A stretch of 15,812 bases of DNA from Pseudomonadota bacterium (lineage in GTDB: Bacteria; Desulfobacterota; Desulfovibrionia; Desulfovibrionales; Desulfovibrionaceae). The position numbers and the translations under genes were made by a program. Positions 1 to 6,479 of this stretch are shown one piece after another. The number at the start of each line of letters is the position of its first letter. Position 1 is the first letter of the stretch. Where the stretch lies: positions 1 through 15,812 of the forward strand of contig JAEWCY010000048.1 of the NCBI GenBank assembly GCA_023390395.1, read 5' to 3'. The notes beneath the pieces were generated by a model. That model had not been told where the DNA came from and did no database searches. It saw nothing but the letters and a program-made list of their open reading frames with translations.

Positions 1-224
1 GCCACGCACACCGCGTCTACGGGCTGGCCGAAACGGCCGGTGTGGCGCACCGGGATGGAAAGCCACTGCGTGCCCTGGTTGGTCTTGATGCTGTTGCGGT
101 TGCGCCAGTCGTTCTTGGTGTACTGCACCTCGTCGTACAGGATGAATTCATCCACCGAGGCGATGATGTCGAAATAGCCCTTCCACGGAATATAATTCGA
201 TTGCAGTATGGCGATGCGTTTCAT
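1..224 (-). CDS. WbqC-like family protein, N-terminal part (runs off the left edge)
   Basis: The start codon is at 224 on the minus strand and the reading frame stays open to base 1, giving about 74 residues. It begins MKRIAILQSNYIPWKGYFD and continues with DEFILYDEVQYTKNDWRNRN and then a WLSIPV segment. This is the characteristic N-terminus of the WbqC-like family, whose members usually have somewhat over 200 residues, so roughly two thirds lies outside the window. WbqC-like genes often sit among surface-polysaccharide or aminotransferase genes, and the biochemical role is not settled. No strong Shine-Dalgarno is visible; GGGA lies about 7 nt before the ATG. It diverges from maf across about 170 nt. 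The family call is confident; the pathway is inference. Confidence 0.85.
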   Translation of the reverse strand, partial: MKRIAILQSNYIPWKGYFDIIASVDEFILYDEVQYTKNDWRNRNSIKTNQGTQWLSIPVRHTGRFGQPVDAVCV

Positions 225-394
225 GCTGTTGTCCCGGAAAGTGAAAGAGGGAAGATGCCTCCGGCGGCCAGGAGGGGGTGCCCCCCTCCTGGACCACCCC
301 ATAAGGGGGGTTGCGGCTTCGCGCGGCCGTTTTTGACGTGGCATTCCCCTGAAGTTTCCAGAATATCTTTTTATTTCTGAAGGATACTGGAGTT
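225..394. other. Divergent intergenic region between the wbqC-like gene and maf
   Basis: These 170 bases separate two divergent genes and must hold both promoters. The left part is occupied by a GC hairpin repeat (separate entry), followed by a weaker CCCC-ATAA-GGGG hairpin at about 297-308. A TTGACG hexamer at 333-338 lies in the AT-richer stretch before maf, but no -10 box stands at a normal distance. The maf ribosome site is probably AAGGA at 380-384. Confidence 0.5.
251..300 (+). repeat. GC hairpin intergenic repeat (short copy)
   Basis: It starts GAAGATGCCTCCGGCGGCC and contains a perfect 11-bp stem, CCAGGAGGGGG (268-278) with CCCCCTCCTGG (282-292), around a TGC loop. The head is nearly identical to that of the copy at 11526, and the head plus G-run/C-run hairpin layout recurs at 12306. 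It is probably a dispersed intergenic element that can fold as RNA or extruded DNA. It may act as a bidirectional terminator, although it lies between divergent genes here. Confidence 0.7.
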
Positions 395-964
395 ATGCAC
401 AAAGCCTTGATCCTGGCTTCGACCTCGCCGCGGCGCAAGGAGCTGCTGACCCTGGCCGGCATCCCCTTCACGGTCGTGCCGAGCCCGGCCGAGGAGCCGG
501 AGCCGTATTTCGGCGAGCTGCCGGCCGCCTACGCGGCGCGCATGGCCCGGCTCAAGGCTTCCGCCGTGGCCGACGGGCATCCCGGGGCCGTGGTGCTCGG
601 CGCGGATTCGGTGGTGGCCGTGGGAGGGACGATCCTCGGCAAGCCGCGCGACGCGGCCGACGCCCGGCGCATGCTGGGGCTGCTTTCCGGGCGCGTGCAC
701 CAGGTGGTCACCGGCTGCGCCGTCTTCGGCCTGGCCGCCGAGCCCGAGATCTTCAGCGTTTCGACGGACGTGCACGTGGTCGCCCTTTCCGACGCGGCCA
801 TCGACGCCTACGTGGCCACGGGCGAGCCCATGGACAAGGCCGGGGCCTACGCCATCCAGGGGAAAGCGGCGGCGTTCATCAAGGAAATCCACGGTTCGTA
901 CACCAACGTGGTCGGCCTGCCCCTGGCCGAGGTGGTTTATTACTTGTCATTTTCTTTCACTTAA
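395..964 (+). CDS. maf: Maf family nucleoside triphosphate pyrophosphatase with a replaced C-terminal tail
   Basis: Maf/YhdE-type enzymes hydrolyse non-canonical or excess nucleoside triphosphates, usually dTTP/UTP or modified bases, to the monophosphate in the cytoplasm. The 189 residues show the N-terminal motif LASTSPRR (7-14), the catalytic-type GADSVV with Asp71, MDKAGAYAIQG (about 145-155) and GSYTNVVGLPLAEVV near the end. The length is close to the family norm. After AEVV, however, the tail becomes YYLSFSFT, encoded by DNA that abruptly turns AT-rich at about base 933, where relatives normally continue with a helix of roughly ten or more residues. The original 3' end appears to have been lost to the island that follows. 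AAGGA about 10 nt upstream supports the ATG. The core motifs are intact, so activity is plausible. Confidence 0.93.
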   Translation: MHKALILASTSPRRKELLTLAGIPFTVVPSPAEEPEPYFGELPAAYAARMARLKASAVADGHPGAVVLGADSVVAVGGTILGKPRDAADARRMLGLLSGRVHQVVTGCAVFGLAAEPEIFSVSTDVHVVALSDAAIDAYVATGEPMDKAGAYAIQGKAAAFIKEIHGSYTNVVGLPLAEVVYYLSFSFT

Positions 965-974
965 CATATATATT
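944..974 (+). promoter_or_regulatory. Sigma-70-like promoter of the island gene
   Basis: TTGTCA (944-949) stands 17 bases before TATATA (967-972), and TATATT (969-974) is an alternative -10 with a 19-base spacer. Transcription would start near 980, leaving a leader of only about a dozen bases before the ATG at 993, with no Shine-Dalgarno. The -35 box overlaps the altered maf tail. This is a visual match only. Confidence 0.5.
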
Positions 975-992
975 GTTTTAATTTTACAAACT

Positions 993-2096
993 ATGAAAGA
1001 CCACGACGCCCAAATTATTAATCCGCTCGCCTTAGACCCTACAGAAGACACGAATTGGACTAGACTTAGCACAGAGATGTTTCACGATCTCAGTCCTTAT
1101 TTTTCCAATGCTAAAGAACTTCATTCCCTTATAAAGTGCAAAACCCATCTATGGGAGTACTTTGTATACACATCAATCCGAAACAATAAAGAAAAAAAAG
1201 AGCTATTTGATGATATTTTTCGGATAATTCACTCTGCAAAAACTTCAAATCTATATTTATTTACAAAAATATTGCGTGAAACCTGGCAAAACATTAGAGA
1301 AGCCATCCAAAATTATCAAGACTTATATCAGATTGAGCGAAAGAAAGAAGAAATTGCCAATCGAATATCAGTCAAAATCTGTTTTCATGAAATTGGGATA
1401 ATCATTGAGGAGTGCATCTCCCCATTTTTAAAACAACTCAGCCTATTTTATCTCATTACAACTAAAGAATTTCCATTTGACCAAGACATCCAAAATATTT
1501 CCCTTGGGAAAACCGTAGAAACACTCTCCCGAAATACTTTATTTCACCCTCTGACCCACCCGACCCCTCTATCAATCTCTCTCAACCAATTGCGAAACAT
1601 AGCATCACACGGAACGTACAAAATCCAATCTGACAATCAAAAAATAGTATGTCATTATGGCCAAAAAAGAAAACAATCTATTACAGTAAATTTTAAAGAC
1701 TTAGTTTTATCATTTCAAGAGTTGATAACAATTTACAGTATTATTAAATCTGCAAATTCATTCTACACAACAGACTATTCAAATACAATAGAAGACCTAA
1801 TCGAACAAACAACCGTTACACAGCACACTTGTGTCGCCACCATATCTGAAATATTATTAGTCAATGGTCTAATTATAAAAGAGTTATATCGCAGTGAAAA
1901 ACAAGTAGACATTACGGCTGTTGATCCATTTGCAAGAAGCACGGATGAACATCGGGCCCTCCTTATGCAGACGCTGCGTTTTCTTAGTTTCATGCCCAAC
2001 ACAAGAATCACATTTACCATTAAACTTATTGATGAAACGATTTCACTCGCAGAAACAAACTTATCATTACTCCTTCAATGCGGCGCTTTACCATAA
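993..2096 (+). CDS. Unknown protein with a HEPN-like RNxxxH motif, in an AT-rich island
   Basis: I do not recognise the full-length family. The 367 residues are largely predicted helical, with charged helices at about 60-125 and 235-300. There is no signal peptide and no clear membrane segment. Residues 201-206 read RNIASH within QLRNIASHGTYKI. This fits the R-x4-6-H motif, typically RNxxxH, that forms the RNase active site of HEPN domains, and the following HGxY also resembles those proteins. HEPN nucleases are common in toxin-antitoxin, abortive-infection and CRISPR-associated systems, so a defence or toxin role is a reasonable inference, not shown. No partner gene accompanies it. The ATG follows AT-rich sequence with no Shine-Dalgarno, and an in-island promoter lies directly upstream. 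Codon use is foreign to the neighbourhood. The gene is very likely real; the HEPN assignment is moderate. Confidence 0.8.
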   Translation: MKDHDAQIINPLALDPTEDTNWTRLSTEMFHDLSPYFSNAKELHSLIKCKTHLWEYFVYTSIRNNKEKKELFDDIFRIIHSAKTSNLYLFTKILRETWQNIREAIQNYQDLYQIERKKEEIANRISVKICFHEIGIIIEECISPFLKQLSLFYLITTKEFPFDQDIQNISLGKTVETLSRNTLFHPLTHPTPLSISLNQLRNIASHGTYKIQSDNQKIVCHYGQKRKQSITVNFKDLVLSFQELITIYSIIKSANSFYTTDYSNTIEDLIEQTTVTQHTCVATISEILLVNGLIIKELYRSEKQVDITAVDPFARSTDEHRALLMQTLRFLSFMPNTRITFTIKLIDETISLAETNLSLLLQCGALP

Positions 2097-2242
2097 TCGT
2101 ACAAACAGAATCTTATTGCTTTCTGCCAAAGATCGACATTCATTTGAAACTTGTAAAATAAACGAGCAGCTAAATAACATCTTTTCGCAGTTTTTCTGTA
2201 CTACCCTCGACCTGTTGCAGCCCTTCACAAGGGAAGAGTGTT

Positions 2243-2695
2243 ATGTCCCCCGCCGTCACGCCCGCCTCGCCCGAGGAATACCCGGCCCTGGCCGATCTCT
2301 GGGAGGCTTCCGTCCGGGCGACGCACCACTTCGTGTCCGAAGCGGACATCCGCTTTTTCAAGCCGCTGGTGCGCGACGCCTATCTGGCGGCGGTGACGCT
2401 GCGCTGCACGCGCGACGCTTCGGGCGCGGTCACGGGATTCGTCGGCGTGGCCGGGGGCAAGATCGAGATGCTTTTCGTCGCGCCGGACCGTTTCGGCCAG
2501 GGAATCGGCTCGGCGCTGCTCGCCTGCGCCGTGGAGACCCTCGGCGCGACGCTCGTGGACGTCAACGAGCAAAACGAGCGCGCCGTGGCCTTCTACAAGC
2601 GACGCAGCTTCGCGGTCGTCGGCCGCTCCCCCCTGGACGCGCTCGGCAAGGCTTATCCGCTGCTGCACATGGCCCTCGGCAAGGTGCGGCCCTAG
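2243..2695 (+). CDS. GNAT family N-acetyltransferase, YjaB-like
   Basis: The protein should transfer an acetyl group from acetyl-CoA to an unknown small molecule or protein. The 150 residues match the plan of E. coli YjaB. They include SVRATHHFVSEADI near residues 23-36, the acetyl-CoA loop DRFGQGIGSALL (82-93, the R/Q-x-x-G-x-G/A signature), then VNEQNERAVAFYKRRSF (107-123) and the tail GKAYPLLHMAL. GGGAAG 5-10 nt before the ATG serves as ribosome site. The gene is the first GC-rich sequence after the island and may have been adjacent to maf originally. Its TAG overlaps the TAG of the convergent response regulator within a CTAG palindrome. The substrate cannot be read from the sequence. Confidence 0.88.
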   Translation: MSPAVTPASPEEYPALADLWEASVRATHHFVSEADIRFFKPLVRDAYLAAVTLRCTRDASGAVTGFVGVAGGKIEMLFVAPDRFGQGIGSALLACAVETLGATLVDVNEQNERAVAFYKRRSFAVVGRSPLDALGKAYPLLHMALGKVRP

Positions 2696-3369
2696 CCCTC
2701 CTCCCCCTCCAGATCCACCAGCCCCATACGGGCGGCGTAGTGCACGAGCTCGGCCAGGTTGGTCAGGCCCAGCTTGCCGAAGATGTTGGAGCGGTGGTTC
2801 TCCACGGTCTTGCGGGAGATGTACAGCCCGGCCGCGATCTCGGAAATGTTGCGGCCCTCGGCGAGCAGGCGCAGCACCTGCTGCTCGCGGCGCGTGAGCG
2901 TCTCGTAGGCCGGATCGGCCGGTTTGGCCCGCCGCGAGGCGTAGGCGTCCAGCCGGTCGAGCAGCTGCGGCGCGATGGCCCCGTCGAGGTAGCGCTCCCC
3001 GCGTGAAACGGCGGCGAGCCCGGAAAGCAGGCTGCCGGCGGCGGAATCCTTGACCACGTAACCCATGGCCCCGGCCCGCATGCTCTCGGCCACGATGTCC
3101 AGACGCGCGTGCATGCTGACCACCAGCACCTTGGGCGGCGTGGCCAGGGCGCGCAGCCGGCCGATGGCCTCGATGCCGCCGGCGTCGGGCAGGCCGACGT
3201 CGAGAAGCACCACGTCCGGGGCCAGCTCGGCCGCCAGGCGCAGGGCCTCGGCCGCCGTGCCGGCCTCGCCGACGACCGCGTAGCCCGCCTCCCGGCCGAG
3301 GATCGCCCGCAGCCCCTCCCGGAACAGCGGATGGTCGTCGACCAGCAGCACCCTCAACGCCTCGGACAT
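2692..3369 (-). CDS. NarL/LuxR-family response regulator
   Basis: This 225-residue transcription factor has an N-terminal receiver and a C-terminal LuxR-type helix-turn-helix. The receiver shows the acidic pair Asp11-Asp12, the phospho-acceptor Asp57 in LLDVGLPD, Ser85 and Lys107 in YVVKD. The DNA-binding domain begins LTRREQQVLRLLAEGRN at about 158, with the recognition helix near ISRKTVENHRSNI. The ATG at 3369 gives the standard MSEALRVLLVDDHPLF start; longer frames upstream belong to the kinase gene. Its first 16 bases overlap the end of the kinase gene, so translation is probably coupled and the two proteins form a cognate pair. Regulatory targets are not evident. Its stop shares a CTAG with the convergent GNAT gene. 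Confidence 0.95.
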   Translation of the reverse strand: MSEALRVLLVDDHPLFREGLRAILGREAGYAVVGEAGTAAEALRLAAELAPDVVLLDVGLPDAGGIEAIGRLRALATPPKVLVVSMHARLDIVAESMRAGAMGYVVKDSAAGSLLSGLAAVSRGERYLDGAIAPQLLDRLDAYASRRAKPADPAYETLTRREQQVLRLLAEGRNISEIAAGLYISRKTVENHRSNIFGKLGLTNLAELVHYAARMGLVDLEGEEG

Positions 3370-4487
3370 GCCGTTTCCTCCGTAAGCGGCGCTTCGGCCG
3401 TGATCGTCGTGCCCTTGCCCGGCCGCGAACGCAGCACCAAGCGGCCGCCGAGCAGCCGCAGGCGCTCGCGCATGCTCCACACGCCCATGCGCTTCTCGGC
3501 CAGGGCGCGCGGCAGGCGGCTGGCCGCGTCGAAGCCCTTGCCGTCGTCGGCCACCCGCAAAAGGACGTGCGGATGGGAGGCGATCAGGCGCACGGTGACG
3601 CGCCGCGCCCCGCCGTGGCGGCAGGCGTTGCCCAGGCACTCCTGGAGCACGCGGTAGAGGTTGATGCTCGTCTCGAAAGGCAGGCGCACGGCCTCCATGC
3701 CGTCAGCGGTGAAGTCGATGCGCACGCCGTGGCGCGCGGCGAACTCCTCGCACAGCCGAAAGGCCGTGCCGACCAGGCCCAGCTGGTCCAGGGCCGGGGG
3801 CAAAAGCCCGTAGGCCAGGTCGCGAAGCGACGCCACGGCCGCGCCGAGGCGGCCGGAGCAGTCCTGGACGACCTGGCGCGCGACGGCCGCGTCCGTCTCC
3901 GAGCCAAGCAGCGGCACGAGCCCGTCCAGGCTCACCCGGGTGGCGGAAAGGGCCTGGGCCACGTCGTCGTGCAGCTCCCGGGCGATGCGCTGGCGCTCGT
4001 GCTCCTGGGCCTTGAGCAGCTCCCGGGAAAGCTCGCGCAGCCGCTCCTCGTCGCGCCGCGACTGGGCGATGCGGCCCAGGTGGTCGGCCACGGCGTCGAG
4101 CAGATGCCGCTCCTCGCGCAAAAAAGGCCCCTCCCCGGCCGGGGGCATCTTCTCCAGGTAGCCCACCTCGACCCGGCCCACCACCTCGCCGTCCACCTTC
4201 ACCGGGCTGGCCTGCTTGTCCGCGGGACGGCGGAAGTTGGCCGTGGCGCGCGAGAGCCCGCCAAGGACCACCCGGGCGCAGGCGACCCCGGGATGCTGCC
4301 AGGCCTTGGCCAGCACCTCGCAGGCCCCGGCCAGGATGTCGTCCAGGCTCAGGTCGCCGCGCTGGGCCAGCCGCGTGATCTCGTACAGGCAGTCCAGCTC
4401 CTTGACGCGCTCGGTCAGCGCCGCGACGAGCGCGTCCGTCTCCCGGGGCGCTTCGCGCGGTGCTTTGTCCTGTCGTTCGTGTTGCAT
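3354..4487 (-). CDS. Soluble GAF-domain histidine kinase of the HisKA_3 (NarX/UhpB) type
   Basis: The 377-residue sensor kinase would phosphorylate the regulator encoded directly downstream. There is a short charged N-terminus and a helix at 16-42. A GAF-like domain follows (about 43-145), starting after LDCLYEITRLAQ. The dimerisation/phospho-acceptor helix reads ERQRIARELHDDVAQALSA with His173. The ATPase domain has an N box around Glu283/Asn287 (LQECLGNACRHG), a G1 box DDGKGFD (314-320) and a G2 box GVWSMRER (335-342). No membrane segment or signal peptide is seen, so the signal is probably cytoplasmic: a ligand, redox state or protein contact. AAAGGCG before the ATG is a moderate ribosome site. 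The specific stimulus is unknown. Confidence 0.93.
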   Translation of the reverse strand: MQHERQDKAPREAPRETDALVAALTERVKELDCLYEITRLAQRGDLSLDDILAGACEVLAKAWQHPGVACARVVLGGLSRATANFRRPADKQASPVKVDGEVVGRVEVGYLEKMPPAGEGPFLREERHLLDAVADHLGRIAQSRRDEERLRELSRELLKAQEHERQRIARELHDDVAQALSATRVSLDGLVPLLGSETDAAVARQVVQDCSGRLGAAVASLRDLAYGLLPPALDQLGLVGTAFRLCEEFAARHGVRIDFTADGMEAVRLPFETSINLYRVLQECLGNACRHGGARRVTVRLIASHPHVLLRVADDGKGFDAASRLPRALAEKRMGVWSMRERLRLLGGRLVLRSRPGKGTTITAEAPLTEETACPRR

Positions 4488-4554
4488 ATGCGACGCCTTT
4501 GCCGCCCTATTTCAAAATGCCGGGCGGAAGGCAAGGGAACCGGGCCGCGACGAC

Positions 4555-4590
4555 GCGGGGCGCGGCGCGGCGGAAACGGCCGCGCCCCGC
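4555..4590 (-). terminator. Perfect GC hairpin behind the glutamate-synthase-like gene
   Basis: GCGGGGCGCGGC (4555-4566) and GCCGCGCCCCGC (4579-4590) form a perfect 12-bp stem around a 12-base loop, starting 8 bases past the stop at 4599. No T-run follows on the minus strand, so intrinsic termination is uncertain. The hairpin may instead protect the mRNA end or need Rho. The kinase promoter must lie between it and 4487. Confidence 0.5.
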
Positions 4591-4598
4591 CCGCCGCC

Positions 4599-6239
4599 TC
4601 AGCCCAGCAGCACCTTGCGGGCCAGTTCGTCCTCGGCCTCGGTGACGAAGGCCAGGCCCGTCTCCCGGGCCGTCTCGCGGTTGGCCGCGACGACGTCCTC
4701 GCGGGCGATGTCCGCGACACGGAATTTCCGGGCCCCGGCCAGAAGCTGCTGGAGGCCGGCCCCGAGCTTGTCGAAGAGCGTGCAGGCGGCCACCGCGCCA
4801 AGGGGCACGTTTCGCATCTCCTTTTCGCCGAGCCTGGCTTTGAGCATATGCCAGCCGGCGAAGATCTGTTCGGGCCGGTCCCCCAGGGCGGCCACGCTTT
4901 TGGGCAGAGCGTCCCAGTTGCCGCCCACCCGTTCGCGGCGCTCGGGGTAGAGCACGCCCTCGATGTTCGCGCCGAGGAACCCCGGGATCATGAGGGCCCG
5001 GCCCATGCAGACGAGCTTGACGTACGGCGCGCCGAGGGCCAGGGCCTTGAAGATATGGTCCTCGCGGGCCAGGCCGCCGGCGAAGGCCATGTCCGCCGGC
5101 CGGCGTCCCGAGGCGGCGAGCAGGGCGGCGTATTCCCGGGCCTTGGCGTGGAGCAGGACGGCCGGCACGCCCCAGGTCTCCATCATGTTCCAGGGGCTCA
5201 TGCCCGTGCCGCCGCCGGCCCCGTCCACGGTCAGAAGGTCGAGCCCGGCCTCGGAGGCCAGGCGGATGGCCAGGGCCAGGGCCTCCATGCCGTAGGCGCC
5301 GGTCTTGAGGGAAATGCGCTCGAAGCCGAGGCTGCGCAGGTAGGCCACGTTTTCCAGGAAGTCGGCGCACACGGCGTCGGCGTCCCGGGCCTCGGTGTAG
5401 CCCAGGCGGCTGTGGCGGGCGAACTCGCGCACCGCGCCCGAGGCGAAGGCCTCGGCCACGGCGGCGTCCTCGGGGTCGGGGTCCACCAGGTAGCCGCGCT
5501 TTTTGAGGAACCGGGCGTAGGCGATGTCCTTGACCTTGATCTCGCCGCCGATGTTCTTGGCCCCCTGGCCCCATTTGAGCTCCACGATCACGTCCGGGCC
5601 GTGCTTTTCGACGACGTAGCGGGCCACGCCGTTGCGGGCGTCCTCGACGTTGAGCTGCACGATGACGCCGCCGTGGCCGTCGGCGTAGCGCCGGTACACG
5701 GCGATGCGCCGGTCGAGTTCCGGCGCGCTGGCGATGCGGCCGTTTTCCAGCACGGCCTCGCGGTCGATGCCCACGACGTTCTCCCCGACCACGATGGGCG
5801 CCCCGGCCAGGGAGCAGCCCACGGCGAAGGAATCCCAGTAGCGCGCGGCGATCATGGTCGAACCGAGGGCCCCGGTCATGAGCGGCAGCCTGGCCGTGGT
5901 CTTGCGCGACGCGCCGAAGGACGTCTCCAGGGCCACGTTGGTGAAAAGGCAGTCGTCGGCGTTTCGCGTCAGGTGCTCGGCCTGGCCCTTGGCCCCGTAG
6001 AGCCTCCCCTGGATGCGCAGGGCGTTGTAGCAGACGCCGGTCTCGCAGCCGTTGCCGCTGCCGGCGGTGATCAGGCCGAAATCCCTGGGGTAGAGCATGG
6101 CCCGGCCGGCCAGGCTCGACAGCCACGTCTCGCACCGGCCGGCGCAATCCGCCCGGCACAGGCTGCACAGCCCCGATTCCACCGGCGTTCCCCGATTGGC
6201 CGTCCCCAGCACGTCGTTGGTCTTGTGCCACTGCTGCAT
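4599..6239 (-). CDS. Stand-alone FMN-binding glutamate synthase-type protein
   Basis: The 546 residues correspond to the FMN-binding (alpha/beta barrel) part of glutamate synthase. The glutamine amidotransferase domain and the C-terminal beta-helix of full GltB are absent. Hallmarks are VELKWGQGAKNIGGEIKVKD (219-238), VDGAGGGTGMSPWNMMETWG (338-357) and the flavin-phosphate end AGGLAREDHIFKALALGAPY (387-406) followed by CMGRALM. The N-terminus carries four spaced cysteines, Cys25, 28, 32 and 36, and further ones in SGNGCETGVC. They could bind an iron-sulfur cluster, but this is inference. The ATG at 6239 is chosen because GAGGA lies just upstream and homology starts there. Electron donor and substrate are unknown; without the amidotransferase it may not make glutamate from glutamine. 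A palindrome cluster lies about 80-160 nt upstream. Confidence 0.88.
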   Translation of the reverse strand: MQQWHKTNDVLGTANRGTPVESGLCSLCRADCAGRCETWLSSLAGRAMLYPRDFGLITAGSGNGCETGVCYNALRIQGRLYGAKGQAEHLTRNADDCLFTNVALETSFGASRKTTARLPLMTGALGSTMIAARYWDSFAVGCSLAGAPIVVGENVVGIDREAVLENGRIASAPELDRRIAVYRRYADGHGGVIVQLNVEDARNGVARYVVEKHGPDVIVELKWGQGAKNIGGEIKVKDIAYARFLKKRGYLVDPDPEDAAVAEAFASGAVREFARHSRLGYTEARDADAVCADFLENVAYLRSLGFERISLKTGAYGMEALALAIRLASEAGLDLLTVDGAGGGTGMSPWNMMETWGVPAVLLHAKAREYAALLAASGRRPADMAFAGGLAREDHIFKALALGAPYVKLVCMGRALMIPGFLGANIEGVLYPERRERVGGNWDALPKSVAALGDRPEQIFAGWHMLKARLGEKEMRNVPLGAVAACTLFDKLGAGLQQLLAGARKFRVADIAREDVVAANRETARETGLAFVTEAEDELARKVLLG

Positions 6240-6479
6240 GGATTCCTCGTCGGTTTGGCGCAAGCGGCGCACCTGGGCCCCATGCCCCCGACCGCGCGCG
6301 CCAGTGACCGTAAACGCCGAAAACTCCCGTCCGTCGAGGGGCATCCTCCCGTGTCCGCCGGGAAGATTTTCCCGGAAAACCGGGAGATTTTCCCGCGCCT
6401 CGCCGGGAGGCCGCCCGATTGCAGCGGCCGCGGCCCGGCATACATCTGGCCCGAAGAACCACTTATACGCGAGGTGACC
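6240..6479. other. Divergent regulatory region
   Basis: About 240 bases lie between the FMN-protein gene (minus) and the STAS-like gene (plus), long for this compact region. The main structure is a set of related palindromes at 6317-6395, listed separately. A weak plus-strand promoter candidate is TTGCAG (6419-6424), 16 bases, then TACATC (6441-6446). GAGGTGA at 6471-6477 is the ribosome site of the plus-strand gene. I see no further gene here. Confidence 0.5.
6359..6395. promoter_or_regulatory. Tandem palindromic operator-like sites
   Basis: CGGGAAGATTTTCCCG (6359-6374) and CGGGAGATTTTCCCG (6381-6395) are two near-identical dyads whose centres lie about 21.5 bases apart, two helical turns. 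A diverged relative, CCGAAAACTCCCG (6317-6329), is about 43 bases further left, again near a whole number of turns. The shared layout suggests cooperative binding of a dimeric regulator to one DNA face. The regulator is unknown. Confidence 0.45.

Larger units (their letters stand above)
933..2215. other. AT-rich horizontally acquired island
   Basis: Base composition drops sharply in the last codons of maf and returns to high GC about 30 bases before the acetyltransferase gene. The whole stretch uses AT-ending codons unlike every neighbour. It holds one large gene (993-2096) and about 115 bases of AT-rich DNA behind it, in which I see no gene and no clear terminator. I found no flanking direct repeats, integrase, tRNA or insertion-sequence ends. 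The right edge can be placed only to within about 30 bases. Confidence 0.8.

Noticed and set aside
333..369. TTGACG with GAATAT or TATCTT as a maf promoter
   Set aside because: Spacers of 22-25 bases are outside the normal sigma-70 range; a promoter is likely nearby but cannot be placed.
925..2230. Target-site duplication or terminal repeats around the AT-rich island
   Set aside because: Comparing the sequence around 930-950 with 2200-2230 by eye gave no convincing direct or inverted match, and rejoining the GC-rich edges does not restore an obvious maf stop.
1921..3006. Plus-strand frame spanning the end of the island and the GNAT gene
   Set aside because: It overlaps the end of the 367-residue gene and the whole GNAT gene out of frame. 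No ribosome site or family pattern is seen, and no credible gene remnant appears at 2097-2215.
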